This document shows positions 61,401-64,000 of a stretch of 64,000 nt of DNA, piece by piece. The DNA is from Atopsyche davidsoni. Its lineage: Eukaryota; Arthropoda; Insecta; Trichoptera; Hydrobiosidae. Under the pieces are notes generated by a model. The model was not told the origin of the DNA. It worked only from the letters and a program-made list of their open reading frames with translations, and searched no databases. The stretch is from contig JAILWY010000001.1 of NCBI GenBank assembly GCA_022113835.1, forward strand, positions 10,966,501 through 11,030,500, written 5' to 3'. The translations under genes were made by a program, and so were the position numbers. The number at the start of each line of letters is the position of its first letter. Positions within the stretch are counted from its first letter, which is position 1.

Positions 61401-62951
61401 GATTATAATATTATACCAATATTTCAGGCATATTAAATTTGCTCTTTTTAAAGCTTTTCGTAAGTTTAAATATGTATTGACCTTTCAATTTAAATGGATT
61501 TATCTGTAACTAAAAGAGGCATTAAGTATTATTGTTACACATACTTTAAAATCTACATCACTAACTGTAATATATATGTCTATATTTATAGTGGAACTCA
61601 AGGAAATTAGGAAATCTGTTGAATATTTGAGTGAAAATGAAAATGACTACCTGGATGAAGAAAACAAATTAAGATCTTCCCAAAAGTCTTTTGACACTAC
61701 GGATAGAGACTCTGGAGATGAATTAGATAATAACATCAAAGATAATAAAAATGTAAGATCTTACAAATGGTGGGATTCAAAATCAGTTGAAATCAACCTA
61801 GGAAGTTCAGTAAATATATTTGAAGATCCCAAGAGGCGTAACTCATTCAAACTGAGCAGACATTGTTCAACAAATTATCTAGAAAAAGAATCAAGTGATT
61901 TACTTAAAGATAAAAAATTAGAAGCCAATAACATAAAAGAAGCAACTGAATCTGTACACATTATCAACTTTTTTGATCACACACTTTTAAAAGATCCCAT
62001 ATTTGTAAATATAATGCTTGGGATATCGATAGCAGCTTCAGCAGAAATAAATTTTGCTTTGTTGACTCCATTTATCCTGCATGATTTAAAATACACGACA
62101 AGAGAAATTGCCAATCTGATGTCAGTGATTGCAACCTCTGATATCATCTTCAGATTCTTAGCTCCATTCATCGGGGATTGGTGTCATAAATCAGAAAGAG
62201 CCATGTACTTGGTTAGTCTACTGATGTTAATTTTTACAAGAACATGTAAGTGTTTTATATGTAACAATATGGAAACGGGGCGTGTACACAGAGTCATAAA
62301 TTAGAGAGCTTTCAAATGCATTCCATCACATGTCTTTGTCACACTTAGTAATAATAACCTAACCTAACCTAACCATTTCTGCTTGCAACCTGGGATTATC
62401 TAACATACATTCTCAAAACCAACCCATTTACAAAACCAACTACAGATGATATCAATTGAAATTTTTTTCTAAATGTTATTTATTAATAATTGCAATTGTT
62501 TTGGTGGAAATTAATGGTAGAATTCTTTTTACAGCTATTTTGTTTGCCTCTTCATATAGTGCAATGTTGGTGGTTGCATTTGGTCTCGGCGTTGCCAAAG
62601 GGATCAGGTCTGTTTTTATGAGCCAAGTAATGCCTAATTATATTTCAAAAGAAAAACAAGACTTTGCCTCTGGAATACAAATGCTTACTCTTGGAATTAT
62701 ATTAATAACTGTGGGACCAATGCTAGGTAAGAGAAAATCTAAAAACATTAGGTAGAAAGCAGAACTACACTGTAACAAGTATATTTTCACAGTGATTACA
62801 TATTGTTTCAGGATTAATACGAGACATATCAGGATCATACAATACTTGTATAATTTGTGTAAATGTACTATCAATGTTAACAATAGTCATGTGGACTGGA
62901 GAGTTCTTGTATGTCAAATGTATTTTCAAAAATAAAAACTCAAATTCATAA
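55420..62951 (+). CDS. MCT-B: monocarboxylate transporter-like protein (SLC16/MFS), 554 aa
   Basis: Predicted 12-helix membrane carrier paralogous to MCT-A. Coding exons are 55420-55500, 57979-58249, 59663-59989, 61592-62245, 62535-62726 and 62812-62951 (1665 nt). All introns are GT/AG; the donor at 59990 (GTAAAC) is the weakest. The N-terminus reads PPDGGWGWVVC (Asp12, as in MCT-A). The TM4-5 region FFLHKRGKAMMLGRSITG (residues 135-152) keeps Lys139-Arg140-Gly141 but loses the usual A-x-A-G ending. Asp410 and Arg414 (DIIFR, TM8) keep the proton/substrate pair spacing. The cytoplasmic loop (about 205-345) is one large exon, rich in Asp, Glu, Lys, Asn and Ser, with no similarity to the MCT-A loop. 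The protein ends CIFKNKNSNS. No canonical AATAAA is seen before the next gene. A different substrate from MCT-A is plausible. Confidence 0.92.
55501..57978 (+). other. First coding intron of MCT-B (2.48 kb)
   Basis: The donor is GTAAGT and the acceptor TTTCTCAG. It holds repeat R1 copy 3 at 55,693-55,803 and a short CAGTGGCGTGCCGT word at 56,197-56,210 that recurs at 48,226-48,239. The rest is AT-rich without visible structure. Confidence 0.7.
55693..55803 (+). repeat. Interspersed repeat family R1, copy 3 (best preserved)
   Basis: The blocks run CTATTTTCCACTTAGAAAAC, CATGAGCACTGGCTCAGCAT, GAGTATATGCTCAGTGAAAT, GGTCGCCAACCTCCTCTGAG and GAGAGACTCTCGATGAAGAA. The sub-block GAGCATATAC/GTATATGCTC is itself partly palindromic. 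It lies in the first coding intron of MCT-B. A non-autonomous mobile element is likely; its ends are not defined by these three copies. Confidence 0.75.
58250..59662 (+). other. Second coding intron of MCT-B (1.4 kb)
   Basis: The donor is GTAAGT and the acceptor TTTTCAG. It contains a possible tRNA A-box remnant at 58621-58642 (GCTTACTTGGCGCAGTGGTT); otherwise AT-rich with no feature. Confidence 0.7.
58621..58642 (+). repeat. Possible tRNA/SINE A-box remnant
   Basis: CTTGGCGCAGTGGTTAA resembles the A box of tRNA-derived SINEs. No B box or tail is identified, so support is weak. Confidence 0.3.
60220..61328 (-). mobile_element. Mariner element (mauritiana-like), about 1.1 kb, inactive
   Basis: Terminal inverted repeats begin CGGTGTGTGCATTAACTTT at the left (60220) and end AAATTTATGCACACACCG at the right (61328). 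TATA lies outside each end, consistent with TA target duplication. Mariner elements with an intact transposase run near 1.3 kb, so this copy has lost internal sequence. It sits antisense in the third coding intron of MCT-B (59990-61591), where it makes up two thirds of the intron. Confidence 0.92.
60265..61209 (-). pseudogene. Mariner transposase pseudogene
   Basis: Reading the minus strand from an ATG at 61209, the N-terminal HTH region (WKKKPAESHRLLCEVYGEHA ... TCENWFQRF ... DDKE) is recognisable. A deletion with a frame change follows DDKE. The next frame holds CQTQAELAES, WVPHELKHRD and TGDEKW, and then frame shifts again near 60719 to MLCSWWDQ. A last shift near 60300 precedes VVVSDGQYFE and the stop at 60267-60265. 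The catalytic triad is D(TGDEKW), then E in HENARPH where Asp is expected, then N in APSNYRLF where Asp is expected, with 34 residues between the last two. Two of three catalytic Asp residues are gone, so it cannot be active. Confidence 0.92.
62356..62374. repeat. Short (AACCT)n array matching the insect telomere motif
   Basis: AACCT occurs three times and then AACC. The complement is (AGGTT)n, the same cyclic unit as the TTAGG telomere repeat of most insects. It is only 19 bp, inside the MCT-B intron at 62246-62534, so it is interstitial and not a chromosome end. Confidence 0.8.
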
Positions 62952-63276
62952 TAAGATTTTTTTATTTTAATTATAAAATTTAACTCAGTTTAATAGACTA
63001 TGTATCTTTTTATGTGTGGAATAAGATATTTATAAATGATGATACGCCATTTCACCTGAGTGCATTTTCTCACATAATTATATGCATATTATTACATATT
63101 GTCAGTAGAGCAATTAACACACAATGATATTGAGTATTAAACAATTATAAAGTGCATGAAGAAAAATTATAAATTATTGCTTGTTGCAAGTCCAGCTGGT
63201 ATATCATTCATTTGTGAACCAGCCTTGAGAGTGGTTGCCTGGACAAGAGAGATTGCTCCAACGATTGCAAAGTAAA
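62952..63276 (+). other. Compact intergenic region between MCT-B and the reductase
   Basis: 325 bp of AT-rich DNA. No canonical AATAAA is seen for MCT-B; ATTAAA occurs near 63,137. No TATA box is convincing for the reductase. Both the MCT-B 3' UTR and the reductase promoter must share this stretch, unless the reductase has an unseen upstream leader exon. Confidence 0.5.
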
Positions 63277-64000
63277 ATGAATACGCCAACTTTTTGTGTT
63301 ATACCTCCGCCGAATCCTAAAAATAATTTGAGCGTTCAAGAAGTTTTTAAGGAAAAAAAATTTATTTATTACTGGTGCCACTGGTTTTATGGGAAAAATT
63401 TTAGTAGAAAAACTCCTGTGGTCGTGTCACGGTATAGGAAATATATATCTATTGATCCGACCGAAGAAGGGGTGTGATGTGCAACAGCGGCTGGATGCAT
63501 TGCTTAATACACCTGTAAGTTATCAAAAGATGGTTTATATTCAAAGCCTTTATTTTATTTTATATGCTGATTACTTTTTGCCATTTTTGGCGATTTTATA
63601 TTTTGTACTTACAGGTTTATGAACGAATTAAAAAAAGAGATCCAAAAGTATTATCTAAATTAATTTTAATCAGTGGAGATTGCTCTGAAGTCAACTTAGG
63701 AATTAGTGAAGAAGACAGTCAATTGCTCAGTAAAAATGTCTCTATTGTATTTCACGTTGCATCTTCTGTAAGATTTGAAGATTCTTTGAAAAGAGCAGTT
63801 TTGTTGAATGTAAGGGGAACGAGGGAAGTTATAAACTTAGCCACGACTATGAAAAATCTCAAGGTGAGTCGTGATTTAATGAAAAAAGCTAATGTTTCAT
63901 AAAATAGCCTGTTTCATTTATTTTTTTATATATCTAATGCTTTACTATATATTTGTTTGAAGGCTCTGGTATATGTCTCAACAGCATTCTCAAATACAGA
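63277..64000 (+). CDS. Fatty acyl-CoA reductase, 5' part, frameshifted in exon 1
   Basis: Predicted to reduce fatty acyl-CoA to fatty alcohol with NADPH (wax or pheromone precursor synthesis), ER or peroxisome associated. Exons are 63277-63514, 63615-63863 (83 codons) and 63963 onward, cut by the window end; the visible splice sites are GT/AG. The ATG at 63277 has a good context (AAAATGA). After 27 codons (ending SVQEVFKEK) an A8 run at 63353-63360 holds one base too many. The +1 frame then gives [20 protein letters not shown] with the Rossmann TGxxGxxG motif, followed by [20 protein letters not shown]. Exon 1 is 238 nt, 79 codons plus one, which fits a single-base insertion. Exon 2 carries [10 protein letters not shown] and [13 protein letters not shown], and exon 3 [12 protein letters not shown]; all are typical. 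Without correction the frame stops at 63477. The catalytic YxxxK lies beyond the window. Confidence 0.85.

Noticed and set aside
1..64000. CRISPR arrays, operons, ribosome binding sites or rRNA
   Set aside because: The spliced genes, AT-rich spacers and eukaryotic mobile elements show this is animal nuclear DNA; no such feature is present.

Overview
The window looks like insect nuclear DNA, most likely from a moth or butterfly (Lepidoptera). It is AT-rich, and its protein-coding information is split into short exons with GT/AG introns. It carries a mariner element, hAT-type MITEs, tRNA-derived SINE heads and a fragment resembling a dispersed lepidopteran repeat. It ends in a fatty acyl-CoA reductase of the kind that is expanded in moths. 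The order-level call is inference; no species is claimed.

Layout. Bases 3,243-11,635 (minus strand) hold a complete SLC16/monocarboxylate-transporter-like gene, here called MCT-A: seven coding exons, 562 aa, plus part of a 5' UTR exon. Bases 55,420-62,951 (plus strand) hold a second, paralogous gene, MCT-B: six coding exons, 554 aa. The two are divergent (head to head). Four of their coding exons have exactly the same length (81, 271, 192 and 140 nt) and the same phase, so they look like an old duplication by inversion. A short intergenic stretch of 325 bp separates MCT-B from a fatty acyl-CoA reductase gene (63,277 to beyond the window end). Its first exon has one extra base in an A8 run, which breaks the frame just before the NAD(P)H-binding motif.

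Between the two transporter starts lie about 44 kb in which I find no credible protein-coding gene. That stretch contains MITEs, a 1.35-kb element with arms of more than 200 bp in inverted orientation, SINE-like pieces and small G+C-rich islands. Several islands contain 10- or 11-bp tandem repeats or perfect TGACGTCA palindromes. Promoters, noncoding first exons and enhancers of the two transporters probably lie here, but none can be fixed from sequence alone. A dead mariner (60,220-61,328) sits antisense in an intron of MCT-B.

Functionally, the two transporters are predicted plasma-membrane carriers of small organic acids, and the reductase makes fatty alcohols from fatty acyl-CoA. Nothing in the sequence shows that they act together. 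I see no wholly new multi-gene system. The most notable items are the mirror-image transporter pair, two abutting hAT MITEs that share one target-site duplication, the long inverted-repeat element, the series of 10/11-bp GC minisatellites and CRE palindromes, and the reductase frameshift.
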